In this document: piece after piece, positions 12,640 through 23,639 of the stretch
Layout: the number at the start of each line of letters is the position of its first letter
How positions within the stretch are numbered: position 1 is the first letter of the stretch
Source: Blastomussa wellsi
Lineage: Eukaryota > Cnidaria > Anthozoa > Scleractinia > Plerogyridae
Direction: 5' to 3'
Assembly: GCA_947652115.1 (NCBI GenBank)
Contig: OX393573.1
Span: 11,509,981 to 11,573,980, forward strand
Length of the DNA: 64,000 nt
Notes under the pieces: generated by a model
Database searches by the model: none
Seen by the model: only the letters and a program-made list of their open reading frames with translations
What the model was told of the DNA's origin: nothing
Made by a program: the position numbers and the translations under genes

Positions 12640-13376
12640 GCAACACAAAATACCACCATACAAGGTTTTTGTTTAACGTTTTTTTATTTCAATTTAAGGG
12701 TACATTACAACAACAATAAGCATGCAGTTGTTTGGTGCTTACAGTAAAATAATTTATTAAACCATTGTATGTAAATGAAATGCGTTGCGTCCCCGAAAAT
12801 AGACGAATTAACAAATGTGACTTTTTTTCGGAGGCATTAATGTAAAAGGTTTTACTGCGGTTTTCAAAAACATGCGAACTCTGCTCATGTCGACGGTTAC
12901 GTTTTTCGCTGCCGTCAATCATCAAGCGGACCTCTCAGAAAACAGAGGTACACTTCAACAGGGTCAAGAGGTCACGTCTGTCAGTTGTGATTGGTAGACT
13001 TGGATCCATTTTGTTTGTTTCTGATTTTCAAGGTTCATTAACTTTTACCGTAATTATGATTGACGGCAGCGAAAAACGCAAGCGTTGGTTGGGTTTTGAA
13101 CTTCAGAGTTCGCATGTTATTGAAAACCGCAGTAAGCCAATCCCTTCCTATCCAAATTGTACAGTAATAAACAGCGATTTTGTTCAGTATTAGTTAAAAA
13201 CAAAGCAACACAAAAAGACGACAGAACAAGGTCTTTGTATATTTTTATTTCAATTTAAGAGTACAACAATAACAAGCAGATGTTTTGTGCTTACAGTAAA
13301 TTCATCAAACCAATGGATGTAGTTGGAATCGTTTCGTCTCCGAAAATTGACGATTTACACAATCTGCATATTTTTA
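12640..13376. repeat. Compound repeat: direct copies flanking an inverted pair
   Basis: 12640-12832 and 13205-13376 are direct copies (both contain TTTTTATTTCAATTTAAG, GTGCTTACAGTAAA and CCGAAAAT-GACGA). Between them, 12853-12923 and 13056-13135 are inverted copies sharing CGCTGCCGTCAATCAT and its complement. The small frames here come from the inverted copies. It is probably a composite of two related elements. Confidence 0.6.
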
Positions 13377-15480
13377 AAATAGTTGTTAGCCTACAACGTG
13401 TTGAGTTTTGAATATTGGGAAACGTCTTATTGATACCAAGTTACAATAATGAACATGTCCTTGAAAGTGGGCAATTGAAAGCTTTCCACATGATGACCCA
13501 TCCAAATAACATAGTTCAACGGCAATTTTGGATAAACCAGTCAGTTTATAATGCAGCTGTGAGCATGCGCAACCTTTAAATGCTTCAGTTATCAATACAG
13601 ACAAAAGAAACTCACACAGTAATGAAGCAGCACACAGTGGTAAAACAACGTCATTTTTATTCTCAAATTCTTGTTTTATGTTGATTGTTTTACTCCCAAA
13701 TCGACCCAAGAGGGAGCATCGACCAATAACAAGATCGTAACTAGCAGCTCTCCAAAAAGAAACCCAGTTAATTTAAGATGTCTCATAAGGCGCGTCATGC
13801 AAGTTAGCCACTGCTATGATTACATTTTCGAAAGACTATTACAATACTTCAGGTTTCATTAGCTTAAACTATTCCACAGGACCTAAATTAATCCATGAGG
13901 GGGTGCGCTCCTAATTGCAAACAAAAAACGGTCCAGAGAAACCAAGAATGTTCCTGTGTCTGTAAAACGCGACACGAATCGTGGAACACGCAGGGTTGCT
14001 CAGACACTTATTTGGGGTTTCAATGGCCTGCTATCGAGGAAAATACGATACCAGGCACTTTACGTAAATTCTCGGTTAATGCCGAAAGCCGAACATCGTA
14101 AAAAGCGTACCGAAAGAACCAGACCGTAAATGTTCTCCGAACCGGAACCGAAGCGAGGCTATGCTGGATAACGTTGAAATGCAACCCGCGCTGCAGTCCA
14201 CAGTGTCTATTTCGCCTTTGTTTGCAAGTTCTGGAATAAATTACAATTGAAAAATTTATCGTAAAGGAAACAAATACTGTGACCAGAAGCGCGAATTCTA
14301 TTCCACCGTCTTACAACATTCATCCGCGCGTGCTTTCAAAGAAAACAACACCACAAGAGCAACCTTCATGTTAACTTCTTTTAAAATAATATTACTCTAA
14401 GAACATGCCTGACAATGAGCAATTATTCACCGACCTCAGAATGAATAATTGTTGTAGCATGCACCACTTCAGCGAATATGGGTCTAATGAGAATTGGGTG
14501 TATTTACGAATCGAGTTAAACAACCGAACACCTTACAGTGTGTTTATTTTGTTTTCTTCTGCCCGCGCTGAGAATGTAAGAGTCCGAAACCAAACCGATA
14601 TCCACCAGAGTGGCCCATACTCATTTTTGAGTAAACTAGCTATGCTTTCTTGTCTATCAATTAGGATCCACTGAGAAAGGATGATGTTTTATCCATGTGT
14701 TCTCAATGTTTTCTCGTTGTTTCGCTTCTCCTGTTTTTCTCGGTTTGTGGAACTCGCGTCTACTTATGCAAAATACACTATTTCTATTTTACCATTGGGC
14801 GTGGACTTCTTTCCTCTGGTATTCCAGGTTCGTCTTTCGCCACGCCTTATCATAACAACTTAAGAGGTCTTAACAACCGTTTAACAAGTTGGCTTGGGTC
14901 GATCCGGTCTCCAGGTGGTTCATCCGTTGCTCCGTCGGAAGTGAAGTCTACCAACGCCTACAATTTGTAGACGGTCTAAGCTTCCTGCGCCTGCGAGGTG
15001 CAATGCAAGCGGATTTCTTGATCAGACTCTTCCCACGAGGCAACGCTAACAAAGGGGCATGTGCCTGACCGCTTGCTAACACCGCCTGTTCGTGAGAAAG
15101 GCCTTCCAAGGAACTATAAGTAACGCATGGGCTATGTTATCCACCTTTTCACTGTCTCTACAAAGGAGGATCTTGTAGGATGCATCTTGTTTTAAAATTG
15201 TCCTGCAGATCGGTTTTGGAAGCTGCCTAAGCTACACTCATTGTAAGCCGTCTAACTGAGGTGTGTGCTATGTCCCATATTCCCAGCTAACTAATTAGCC
15301 TTGACACTGAATTGCTTTTAACTCCCTGTAACTAGAAAGCTGACAGCTTAACGTGACAGGAGAAAACAAACCAGTCTTCGTACCTGTGTTAAGTGGTCAT
15401 TCTCTAGTTTACTAATTTTTATTATTTAAATTATTAAATCGACTAATATTTATTTATCTGGATGAGCCTTGAACCCTGAC
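13377..15480. other. Intergenic, no gene seen
   Basis: No recognisable gene. Frames up to about 107 codons at 13.39-13.71 kb and 14.4-14.97 kb lack any identifiable motif or splice support. Confidence 0.4.
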
Positions 15481-15910
15481 CCTGTTAATAACAGCGACGA
15501 TGCTGTCATTAAAGGGAGTCTGTCCTGTTAATAACAGCGAAAGTACTGTAATTAACTGGAACTGAGTGAAAGGAAAAATATTATTTTCCAAAAACACTAA
15601 GCGGGAGATTGCGCAGAAGCCGGAGTAAAATCGAACTGTTGCCGAAATGTAGCCGAAATGTGACCAAGAAAAGCCGAATGTTGTACTGAAGTGTTGTCGA
15701 AAGATAGTTTAAAATTGTGCCAAAGTAAAGTCGAATCCTAAACCTTGTGACGAGCAATTGACCGAATGAAATATTCGAAGGCCGAATTGTACGTGAAACC
15801 CAGGAAATGAAAAGGGAGGCCCATACCCTACCCGCCCAGAGCTAGCTAAATTGTCTAAGTTAAGTTAAGCCGAATCAGTCGTTTTATAGCCGAATATCAG
15901 CCGAACGGTA
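15481..15910 (+). repeat. Short tandem duplicate and GCCGAA-rich array
   Basis: CCTGTTAATAACAGCGA occurs at 15481 and again 43 bp later at 15524. From about 15615 to 15910 the hexamer GCCGAA recurs seven times with GTCGAA and ACCGAA variants between, at irregular spacing. No coding frame explains it. Confidence 0.5.
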
Positions 15911-16010
15911 AACGAGCGAGTCCAAGGTACATCCAGAGCTCTAACTATAAACCCACCCTTCCCTACCCACAAAGAACTTCACTAACCACTACCAGGAAGA
16001 ACTTGTTGCC

Positions 16011-16193
16011 ATGCGTTGCCAAGACGACGCTGTGAAGATGGGACGATATGCTGAGAATGAAGGCTTCTACTGGAATGGACTGCTAGCTGAAGACAGTGGA
16101 CTGGTTGCTAATGAGGTCGACAGGAGCAAAACTGTAGGACAAAAGCGGAAAAGAACCACGAGTCAATTTTTACTCCTTAATGAAATTTTGTAG
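16011..16193 (+). other. Unassigned 60-codon frame
   Basis: A frame starting MRCQDDAVKMGRYAE has acidic and basic runs and ends LLNEIL. I do not recognise it; it could be the remnant of a retroelement polyprotein. No splice sites or homologous copy in the window support it. Confidence 0.15.
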
Positions 16194-16199
16194 AAGAAA

Positions 16200-17294
16200 T
16201 GTATATATAACCTTATGGCTTATTACACCTTCCGTTTCTCGCCTGCTATCGCTAGCACACGAGGGAAATTATGAAGGACGCGTATAATTGAATCAATGTA
16301 GCGTTTGCATATGGAAATGCTGCCCTCTGAAATCAAACCATTTCGTGCCCATGCACATCTAAATATGTCTCTACGCATTGCTAGCTCCCTCACCTAAATT
16401 AATTTATAGGGTGAGGCATTTTCCTGCGCTTTTGACTTCCGACAGGTCATTCCAATTAATTATTAAACTCTGTTGCATCAATTCCCCCTTCAGTTATCAG
16501 TTAACTCTTTTAACAATTATTTATTAAAAGTTGCCCAAATACCAAACAAAAGTCGGGAAAAGTCAACTGCATGTATTAAAACTACAGGCATGAAATTAAA
16601 CAAAAGTAGCGAGCAGATAAACAAATTAACACACCTTGCATCAGACCATCGACGCGAGCGCACGCACGTTCACCGCCATATCATGTTAAGTTGGTCTTGT
16701 CTTTGAAAAAAACCTAGGGTCGCTAGCCCCCGAGTTGAAATAGTCAAAAAAACTGACTTAACTAATTGCTAGCCAAGGGTACAAGGAAAAGCATACGAGG
16801 CAGTGGAATTGTTTGGTTCGAAGTTGAATTCAGTTCTCTAAAAAAATCGGTCCAAATCGAAACTAAATAATTTACCAGTTAACTTACCATTTATTCCAGC
16901 CAATATTATTTCTGGTGGTTCTATAGCTAGGCCATAGCTTTCCTCTTTGTGTATCACTGAGGGTCAGAGAAGACGCGAAGGCTTAGACGTTTTAGCGGTC
17001 ATTACGTTCGCCATGTTCCCACTCATGTGAAAGACTGAATATTTGATTCGAATTGGGCGCCAACTATTTCACGGCACGCCCTCAGCTAAATGATGGTACC
17101 TGATTGGTTCGGGTCATCAAACGCCGCACGTGATTTTGCTTCAGTCTACTGTTTGTCGATTAAAAATGCAACATGATGTTTTTCCAACCACCCAATATGG
17201 AGTACAGTAGGTCCAAGTTTTCTTTTTTGGCTCCACTCGATTACAACGCAAAGTCAATACTTCCCACTCGGTTCAACCAATGATTAAGCGAATG
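16200..17294. other. Intergenic, no gene seen
   Basis: Ordinary AT-rich sequence with no recognisable gene, RNA or repeat structure beyond short palindromes. Confidence 0.4.
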
Positions 17295-17295
17295 T

Positions 17296-18038
17296 TAGGC
17301 CCTGTTTATACGTCGCGCAATCGTCGAATTTAATTCGGACGAATTTAATTCACGGACCTGCTGGTAATTAAATTCGACGATTGCGCGACGTATAAATCAA
17401 ATTACATTCGTCGGATGAATTAAATTCGTCCAAGACGTTGTATCCGTCTGGCTAGGACGGATACAATTGCGATAGCGCGTCTTCAATTTAGACGTCACAC
17501 AACAGACACATCGAATTAAATGCATACATTATTAAAATGTGTAGATAATGTAATTCTTTGAGCCCATGGTACATTTCGTTCATGTCGCATGCGCAAACAG
17601 TTCCTTCGTTCTCACTTTTTCCCGCTCCTTTCCGGCTTTTCTTCGTAATCTGCGTATTTCATGCGTTGTTTTAAATTCACCGCTGGTTACCAGATAAATT
17701 CTGAAGGCTCGGGTATGGAAGCCCGGGTAAAAAATTAAATTCGTGTTATTAATAGACCTTTTTAGCTTCGTTTGTTTGTTGCCCCATTTCAGATCACGTG
17801 ATGATACCCGCGAGACTTGTTGCTTTCAAATTCAAACAAATCCACGCGGACATGTATGAATAATTTCCAAATGGACAAAGGAGTAATTCTCGGGAGAGCA
17901 TCACATGATCTGAAATGGGCAATTTACATACGTAGCTAAAAAGGTCTATTCGACGTATAAATCACCCGTCGACTAATCGTCGAATTTAATTTGAATTGAA
18001 TTCGTCTGAATTAAATTCGACGTATAAACTAGGCCTTA
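17296..18038. mobile_element. MITE with CGTATAAA-type inverted ends, hosting a nested MITE
   Basis: The left end AGGCCCTGTTTATACGTCG is matched in reverse complement by CGACGTATAAACTAGGCCTT at the right. The left half is itself a palindrome around TTTAATTC/GAATTAAA blocks (about 17300-17400), and the same words recur at 17951-18035. A second element is inserted at 17751-17950. Confidence 0.65.
17751..17950. mobile_element. Nested 200 bp MITE with AATAGACCTTTTTAGCT ends
   Basis: It begins AATAGACCTTTTTAGCT and ends AGCTAAAAAGGTCTATT, a 17 bp perfect inverted repeat. The inverted similarity continues inwards (CCCATTTCAGATCA against TGATCTGAAATGGG). It lies within the larger element at 17296-18038. 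Confidence 0.75.
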
Positions 18039-18229
18039 GGAAACATGACTTAACATTTTGTTACTTTACGTGAAATATTGTTTCAGAAGTGGTGTATTTC
18101 CTTTGTTTAGACAATTACGATATGGCGGGCCATCGTGTTCCAAAGTACTAGATATCCTTATATCACTGTTTGATTGTTTTCGATTTTGTCATTTTCATTT
18201 TCGCCCGGCCCGTTCTACGACTGGAGATG

Positions 18230-18361
18230 ACGATTGCGCCTATGAAGTTTCTAGATCAGGCACATTTGGTATTAACTTCAATAACAGCATTTGCAATGGG
18301 AGTATTTTTCACAAATTACAAAGAACAAGCCAAAAAATTGGACTGGAAATCTACATATTAG
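18230..18361 (+). CDS. Possible small membrane protein of 44 residues
   Basis: A frame starting MTIAPMKFLDQ contains one predicted hydrophobic segment (LVLTSITAFAMGVFF) followed by a charged tail ending LDWKSTY. The composition is more protein-like than the longer overlapping frame on the same strand. An in-frame upstream ATG at 18170 would lengthen it to 63 residues. I do not recognise the family and there is no splice or homology evidence here. Confidence 0.25.
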   Translation, partial: TIAPMKFLDQAHLVLTSITAFAMGVFFTNYKEQAKKLDWKSTY

Positions 18362-18693
18362 TTCAATTGTATAAATCGTCAAAGTATAAGCATTTTATTG
18401 GGACAGACGCTTTTATTCCAAAACATAAAAATACTAACGAGTTTGAAATTAAAATCAGATACCTAATTTTAGTTGTCTTTTCCGATGAGGTTTCTCGGCC
18501 AATCCATTGTTGTTTAGATGGTTTTCACCGAGTCACTGATTTGTCATGTATATTAACAAGCACAGAATATATAGAGAAAAAATGCGAGGAAAGACAAAAC
18601 GACTGAAGTAAGATAAGCAGGTAATTAAAAGGAATTGCAATAAAATAAAACAGGCATTCGTATATGTAATTTGAGGCTGTAAATTTCGAACCT

Positions 18694-18838
18694 CTTACTA
18701 ACCAAGCGCGAGGGCCGTACTGGGGAATATTGTTCCGAGGTCATAGCAGTACGGACAGAGCGTAGCGAGGTCCGTAAAAAACCGACGAGGGCCAATATAA
18801 TATTCAACAGTACGGCCCGAACAAGATAGGTTAGTAAG
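18694..18838. mobile_element. Short MITE with CTTACTAACC ends
   Basis: CTTACTAACC at 18694-18703 is inverted as GGTTAGTAAG at 18829-18838. Within it, GGCCGTACTG and CAGTACGGCC also face each other, so most of the element can fold. Confidence 0.6.
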
Positions 18839-18842
18839 TAGT

Positions 18843-19167
18843 TTATTATATGGCAATCGGGTCATCCATGCTTGTTAAAAACTGACACACTTTCGGTGAC
18901 ATGAATTCGGAGGTTTTCCGCCGTAATGGGATTTGATGCCGCGAACAACTCTGAAATACCACAATTTTTAAACAATTTCGTTTTTAAAATAGAGTATTTA
19001 TATATATACGTTTTCTTTCCGCAATTATAGTTGCAAATTTTAAACTATCCAACTTTAGAAAAAAATACGCGGCTAAGGACCATTTTTATGGAAACGGTCA
19101 GTATGGCAAAATCCCGACCACGAAAGAACCAATTAGAACACTTGGATTTTCCTTGCCATATAATAAA
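18843..19167. mobile_element. MITE with TTATTATATGGCAA ends
   Basis: TTATTATATGGCAA at the left is inverted as TTGCCATATAATAA at the right, about 325 bp in total. No coding frame. It abuts the preceding element. Confidence 0.55.
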
Positions 19168-21364
19168 AAAAGTTATAAGTTCGCGTATAGTGTACTTCGG
19201 CTACTGAAATCACACAGAACAGTGACAGAAATCGCATCTTTAGTAATAAACTATTTTTTTCCTTGCCTCGTGCCAATTGCTATATTTTTATGTTAGATCA
19301 CGGTGAACAACTATGGCATCCCTGATACTTCTTGACGACAGTTTTACAATTTCTTTTCTTTTAGCTTGTCAGTCATATCCTTTACGCGTAACACCGAAAA
19401 TTCCCACGCAAGTGAACACGTCATCTCGCTTTTTGCTATCCACAAATGCCTCAAAAATAGGCCCTACATATTAGCAACAATTTCCAAACAACTGTTATTG
19501 ATCATTAAATGTAATTAGTACAATTAGGGCTTTGTAATTTCACTTTACACTAAGTGTCAGATATCTTAAAATAAGTTCGAAGGACGTCAGCCTGTAATAT
19601 CCGTTAACTGGCAAAATGGAAATGTTATTTTGAAACTTTTCAAAAAACAGTAATATAAGAAATGATTGAAAACTGCACGCTATAAAGAGAAGATATGGAC
19701 CCAATCTCAATATTTTCTCGTTAATATACACAAGATTCGTGTGTGTTGAAGGTTAGATAAACGCCTGTCCTTCCTTGCAGAAGCAGTGAAGAAACTCAGA
19801 GGAAAAAGTAACGGAAATTTCAAAACTCTATAGAGGAATCTATAGAGGAGCCAAAGGTATGAGATGAATTATTTTAATTATTTTTATTTATTTCATTTAT
19901 CCACTTAAAAACAAGAATAGAATAGGTTTAACATCATAAGTGCAGTTAAAAGAAGTGGAAAAAGAAGTGGAAAGGGCAAAAATATAGTAAACTAATTATA
20001 TGCCCTTTAAGTAATTTTTGACTTGCTTGCAAAGTAAGTTGGCAACTAATTTATTTAATTAAGAATTTTTAAAGCAGTAAAACACTCAAACGATTTTTAT
20101 TAAATCCACAAATTAGCGTTCCTGTCAACTGAAAGTAACTGATTGGGTGGTCTAACAAGGGTAACAGCAACTTATAAAGCTAACAATTTGTAACGAAAAT
20201 TTTGTGGGCTTTGTTGATTGGGACCCCTCCAAGAATCATAGATCATTCATACTTAAATTGGCAACGCAATTCTTTGTTGTTATAATGTAGATAGGATTCT
20301 GCGCGCGTTCTGATTGGTCAAAAACTCGTGTTTTATCAGAGTTCTCAAATGCCCGTCGTGTTTTATGACAGTATAATACATGGCTTAGGCTTCTTTATTT
20401 GTTAAATAAAAAAGAAAAAACGTGTTTTATTGTTTTTCGTCAGCTTTACTCTAGTGAAATGTCGCAAGAGATGGCGGAGAACATTTGCTATGACGAAATT
20501 ACCGACAAAAGTCACGCTGCAGAAATTGCTTAAGAAGCTTATAAGTTCGAGAGCATAGTAGAAGAAGCGAAATTAAATTGCCTCTGTTTCTCGATCGTGC
20601 GTGTTTTGGTGTTTTTACTCGCGGCGTATAAGTTATTCAATGACAATATGTTTGCTGATTGGATCATGTTCATGTATAGCACGTTTGTAATACAGGGCAA
20701 AACAGTATTAATACCGTAATAACTTGGGTTTCTATATTCCATAACTTTCTCTTTCGTGAACCGGCTTCATCGTGAATCGAAAACAAAACGTTCCGATATC
20801 GATGAAATTTCAAGGAATAGACAAAACTGAAATCGATTACGATAATTAATTATCTAAGCTAGCAATTTGTATAATTATTGAGTCAAAACTTGATTTTTTA
20901 AATTTCATTTAGCAGATATATATTTCGTGATTTCAGTTAAAAAATCTACTTTTTTGTCACAATATTTTGAGTCATTTTTGCGACGAACAAAATTCCCGTT
21001 AAAATCAAGGGAACATAGTTTCTCAGGAAGAAATATCCCAAAGAGGTGACACTAAACCAGAACGGAACAAGGATAGCTAAGGATGCAAGCCTTCTTTACG
21101 GTGATTTACATCAACTGCTATTAAATAAGAACATAAAAATTACCAAGTATTAGAGTTTTTATTCAGGTTGGAATTGCCAACTTCGCGTCCGAAGCGTTAA
21201 CCTTGAGGTAGAACATGGTATCAAATGTTCAGTCACGTATTTGATTGATTAAGAAGTTTAAGAAACGAAACGAATTTCTCGGATAGTTTCATGATGAATC
21301 TAAACTACGTATTTGCCTGTAATTATTACATTACAAATTTAATAGTTTGTTGAGCTCGTTTTCA
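19168..21364. other. Intergenic, no gene seen
   Basis: AT-rich. A stretch at about 20285-20400 (TTCTGCGCGCGTTCTGATTGGTC followed by repeated GTGTTTTAT words) resembles an interspersed repeat, but I could not fix its ends. No gene is recognised. Confidence 0.4.
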
Positions 21365-21368
21365 CATC

Positions 21369-22299
21369 TAAGAGCTAACGCCAGTAGTTTTTGAGAATGC
21401 AAAGTCAGGTCCGAAAATTCTAATGTTATTTTATTTTGCCCATAAAACACCCTTTTAGTGAACTATTTTCAAAAAATATTGCTTAAAAGTTCCAGCGAGT
21501 TTAAATTTGTGCGAAATCTAGAAATTTTGGAAATGCGACCAAATTAAACAAGAAAACTGAATAATGGCGGATGAAATAGGGCAGTTTCAATACGGCCGCA
21601 CAGAAAGCCGGAAACTTCACTTAGCCTCAGTTTTACACAGTTTTTAATTTATCCCGCTCTGGACAACTCGAGATAAAATAGTTTTGCCCGTTTGGAAAAC
21701 ACGACTACCGCGATTCGATTTACATGTCGAGTTTTAACTGATTACAGAGCGTCATACCTCGCACGGAATACGAGCTCCTTGTCAAATTTAACAGTTCCTA
21801 AGAAATAGTAAAGCTCTGCGCCTGTCATGTCTTAATTTCAAGCTTAGCCCGTGGAAATTAAGCGCGCTAGATAAAAAAATATAAAGAACAAATTTGAAAA
21901 ATTGCGTCATTTTTGGACGAATGGGAGAAAACATCAATTTTGTTACCACGTTTTAAAACAACAAACAGCATCTTCCATAATACAAATTGTACGTAAGCAT
22001 CGTTTATTATACAAAACAGCAAAAAAGGGACACTAAATGAAGTTTCCGGCTTTCTGTGCGGGCGTATTGGAACTGACCTATTTTGTAGAAATTAAATACG
22101 TCATCATTCAGTTCTCGGGCTTGATCTGGTCGCCTTTCCAAGGTTTATAGATTTCGTAAAAAAATAAACTCGCTGGAAATTTTAAGCAATATTTTTGAAA
22201 CTAGATCACTAAAAAGGTCTTTTTGGTAAAAATAAAATTAAATTCGAATTTTCGGACCTGTCTTTGGATTCTCAAACAATAGTGGCATTAGCTCTTAAA
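21369..22299. mobile_element. Large foldback element, about 930 bp
   Basis: The left arm (21369 to about 21625, beginning TAAGAGCTAACGCCA) matches the reverse complement of the right arm (about 22035-22299) along almost its full length, including GTCCGAAAATT, CAATATTGCTTAAAA-type and GGCTTTCTGTGCGG words. The arms are about 260 bp and the centre about 400 bp. No transposase frame is present. Confidence 0.75.
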
Positions 22300-22539
22300 A
22301 GGCTATTAATTTTGTGTCTTTTCGAAGTTTATTGGTTTCGTGTTTGCTTGTAAAGACTTACTGATATCTTGCCGCACTTACTGTCATGGCATAAAGGCAG
22401 TTTGTAAAGAGAATTTTGCTTTGCTCGGTAATAAGGTACTCAGGGAAACACAACTTAGGTCTTCAGCATTTTTTGGGGCATGACTTACAATAATACTGTG
22501 TGTATAATCATTACAAAAACTGGTGGAATATCTGAAAGC

Positions 22540-22880
22540 CTATTCTTTCCCGTCATATTACCCACCTCATGTTACCCACCACCAACATTAAATTCGCTTG
22601 TACCCAGTGGCGGATCCAGGGGGAGGGTCGGGGTGGGGGGTGCGTCCTCTTCCCTAACCGATTTTTTACTACTTGTTTGACGCTGAAATTCTCGTATCGA
22701 CAGTATCGCCTCTTCTGACTCAACTTTGGACCACCTCCCCCCTATTAAAAATTCCTGAATGCCCCCCTGGTACCCATTTAGTAAAGTGTTTTCCACACTG
22801 CGGTCCCCCGGCCGAGGCTTGAACTCGGCAGACTCGTACCCAGTCGCTCCAACCTTCGCCATTCTCATCATTTCTCCCCA
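22540..22880 (-). repeat. Degenerate tRNA-derived SINE interrupted by a MITE
   Basis: Sequence from TACCCATTTA through CCGGCCGAGGCTTGAAC is collinear with the better SINE copy at 31.7-31.96 kb (TACCCATTTAT ... CCGGGCGAGGCTCGAACC). Read on the minus strand, GTTCAAGCCTC is B-box-like. The copy is interrupted at the TACCCA word by the element at 22605-22770. Confidence 0.5.
22605..22770. mobile_element. MITE with CAGTGGCGGATCCAGG end
   Basis: It shares its sequence with 59334-59505, including the GGATCCAGGGGGAGGGTC start, a TTTTTACTACTTGTTTGAC-like middle and an AAAAATTCCTG end. TACCC(A) is found on both sides, consistent with a short target duplication inside the older SINE. Confidence 0.65.
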
Positions 22881-23175
22881 GTCTTCTATCTCCTTAAAGC
22901 AATATTAAGTGGGGACTGGGAACGATTCTGTAAACTCGGACAGTTCGAACCACCACCACCACCACCAACAACAACAACAATTTTATTTTGCTAGATATAA
23001 TGAATATAATACAGCAAAAAAGAATAAACTTAAATAAGCAAAAAGTGTACTCGAATAGTAAAAACTAAACGCGCCCCCCGCTAAAGAGCATTTGTCAATT
23101 TTCTAATGTGAGTAATGGTACAGTATCAAAATAAAGATGGACCAGTCAAACGTACTGTGAGCCAGTTTATTTCCT

Positions 23176-23384
23176 CTGTCGCGTAATTTTCCGTACGTTG
23201 ACGGGCGTGAATTAAATTGGTTTTAAGTGCGTAAAATAAAAAAGAAGAAACGTATGAGCGTCTAACGTCTGCGTTCAACTTTTTCCGCAGACGCGAGGCA
23301 TCCATACATTTCTCTTATTTTATTTTTACGCACGCAAAGCCAGTTAGATTTACGTCCGTTAACGTAAGAAAATTTACGCGACAG
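23176..23384. mobile_element. Hairpin MITE, about 210 bp, upstream of the GPCR
   Basis: CTGTCGCGTAA at the left is inverted as TTTACGCGACAG at the right, and the pairing continues inwards through TTACGT-CGT and ACGCAC...AAAATAAAA words to a small loop. It is almost entirely a palindrome and has no coding function. Confidence 0.7.
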
Positions 23385-23606
23385 TGGAAATCCACCTAAG
23401 CGTACGGGCATTTTTGCCAGGGGGGAGGGGGTGAACCATTTGCTAAGTTGCCTTGCCAAAATTTCGGAGTTGCCCAATTTTTGGGGGGGCGGGTTGGGGG
23501 GGAGGGGCTCCCCGGCTCTCCAGGTCCGTACGCCTGTGTAATTAACATTTACAAACTGTCACCTTTTCAAAGAATACTAATTGTATTGTCCGTTTTTTTC
23601 TCATAG

Positions 23607-23639
23607 AATTCGTTTGTTGATTCAGTTAGAGGGCCCGAA
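23607..23639 (+). promoter_or_regulatory. GPCR 5'UTR with a 3' splice site
   Basis: A polypyrimidine tract ending TTTTTTCTCATAG precedes position 23607, 33 bases before the GPCR start codon. This looks like a splice acceptor, so a non-coding first exon probably lies upstream. The upstream exon itself was not located. Confidence 0.4.

Noticed and set aside
18058..18606. 182-codon plus-strand frame
   Set aside because: No domain, membrane pattern or splice support; it overlaps a shorter, more protein-like frame.
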